A stretch of DNA of 12,255 nt from JARYMI01 sp037444845 (GTDB taxonomy: Bacteria; Acidobacteriota; Aminicenantia; Aminicenantales; UBA8522): positions 1 to 12,255 of the forward strand of contig JBBILQ010000072.1 of NCBI GenBank assembly GCA_037444845.1, in the 5' to 3' direction. Of the stretch, positions 12,018 to 12,255 are shown one piece after another. The notes below the pieces were generated by a model, which was given only the letters and a program-made list of their open reading frames with translations, did not search any database and was not told the DNA's origin. The position numbers and the translations under genes are program-made. How positions within the stretch are numbered: position 1 is the stretch's first letter; each line of letters begins with the position of its first letter.

Positions 12018-12255
12018 GAAGGAAAAAAAGCAGGCCCATCAGGAAAAGGTAGGTAGCCCCAAGGAGAAAAAAGGGGCGGCCGGCCAACACCTTGGCTTTG
12101 TATATTTCTCCCTTTCCTGGCTCAGGCAGGGGGCTCGGGTCCCAGGGAAGTCCGTAACGCTCCGAGAGCCCCTTGACGTAGAGAAGGTGGATAACGGGAA
12201 TCCCGCGCGACGCCATCTCAAAGATAACGCCGCGCCTCTCCGCCGGAGGAAAATC
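11992..12255 (-). CDS. poly-gamma-glutamate system protein (PgsW-like), C-terminal part; 5' end outside window
   Basis: The last 87 residues of a gene that starts beyond the right edge; the frame is open up to base 12255. RRGVIFEMASRGIPVIHLL and GLSERYGLPWDP recall the conserved end of PgsW-type poly-gamma-glutamate system proteins, named for linkage to PgsB/PgsC synthesis genes. A final membrane helix (FFLLGATYLFLMGLLFFLLI) with the basic end LKRRSQ anchors the C-terminus, with a cytoplasmic tail by the positive-inside rule. An ATG at 12216 is internal to this domain and not the real start. The assignment rests on recall of the family tail. If right, further pgs genes should lie to the right of the window. 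Confidence 0.55.
   Translation of the reverse strand, partial: DFPPAERRGVIFEMASRGIPVIHLLYVKGLSERYGLPWDPSPLPEPGKGEIYKAKVLAGRPFFLLGATYLFLMGLLFFLLILKRRSQ

Overview
The window looks like a chromosomal segment of a Gram-negative-type bacterium with moderately high GC. An Omp85/D15 outer-membrane barrel, an exported M14 zinc carboxypeptidase, the tail of a poly-gamma-glutamate system protein and a TPR tail together suggest an uncultured Aminicenantes/Acidobacteria-like lineage. That placement is inference; no marker gene in the window settles it.

Left end (1 to about 1680), a mobile and visibly AT-richer accessory block. It opens with the 3' part of an integron attC site. The start of a cassette-type gene follows in the canonical orientation, cut short beside a decayed IS630-family transposase fragment on the minus strand. 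Next is a MazE/MazF-type toxin-antitoxin operon with a near-consensus promoter and tandem operator-like repeats. Its mazF is split by a 156-bp miniature inverted-repeat element flanked by TA duplications. Removing the element and one TA restores a 107-codon mazF exactly.

Middle (1829-6679), cell-envelope genes. An Omp85-like barrel converges on a two-gene minus-strand operon made of a GT2 glycosyltransferase/SAM-methyltransferase fusion followed by a small GGQ release-factor-like protein. A GT-C (PMT/ArnT-like) membrane glycosyltransferase is divergent from the fusion gene. A polyprenyl-phosphate-sugar synthase domain next to a GT-C enzyme is a plausible donor-making and donor-using pair.

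Right half (6822-12255). A secreted M14 peptidase converges, with abutting stop codons, on an unusual fusion of a PTS EIIA-Ntr-like domain, a coiled coil and a C4 zinc ribbon. Upstream of that on the same strand is a PfkB-family sugar kinase, which is divergent from a DUF72 (YecE-like) gene. A TPR-protein tail remnant, an unrecognised two-helix membrane protein of 193 aa, and the C-terminus of a PgsW-like poly-gamma-glutamate system protein end the window. Several plausible sigma70-type promoters (TTGACA-like, 16-18 nt spacer, TATAAT-like) are visible. No tRNA, rRNA or CRISPR array was recognised.

The most notable items are the exactly reconstructable MITE insertion in mazF, the attC/cassette remnant, and the EIIA-coiled-coil-zinc-ribbon fusion.
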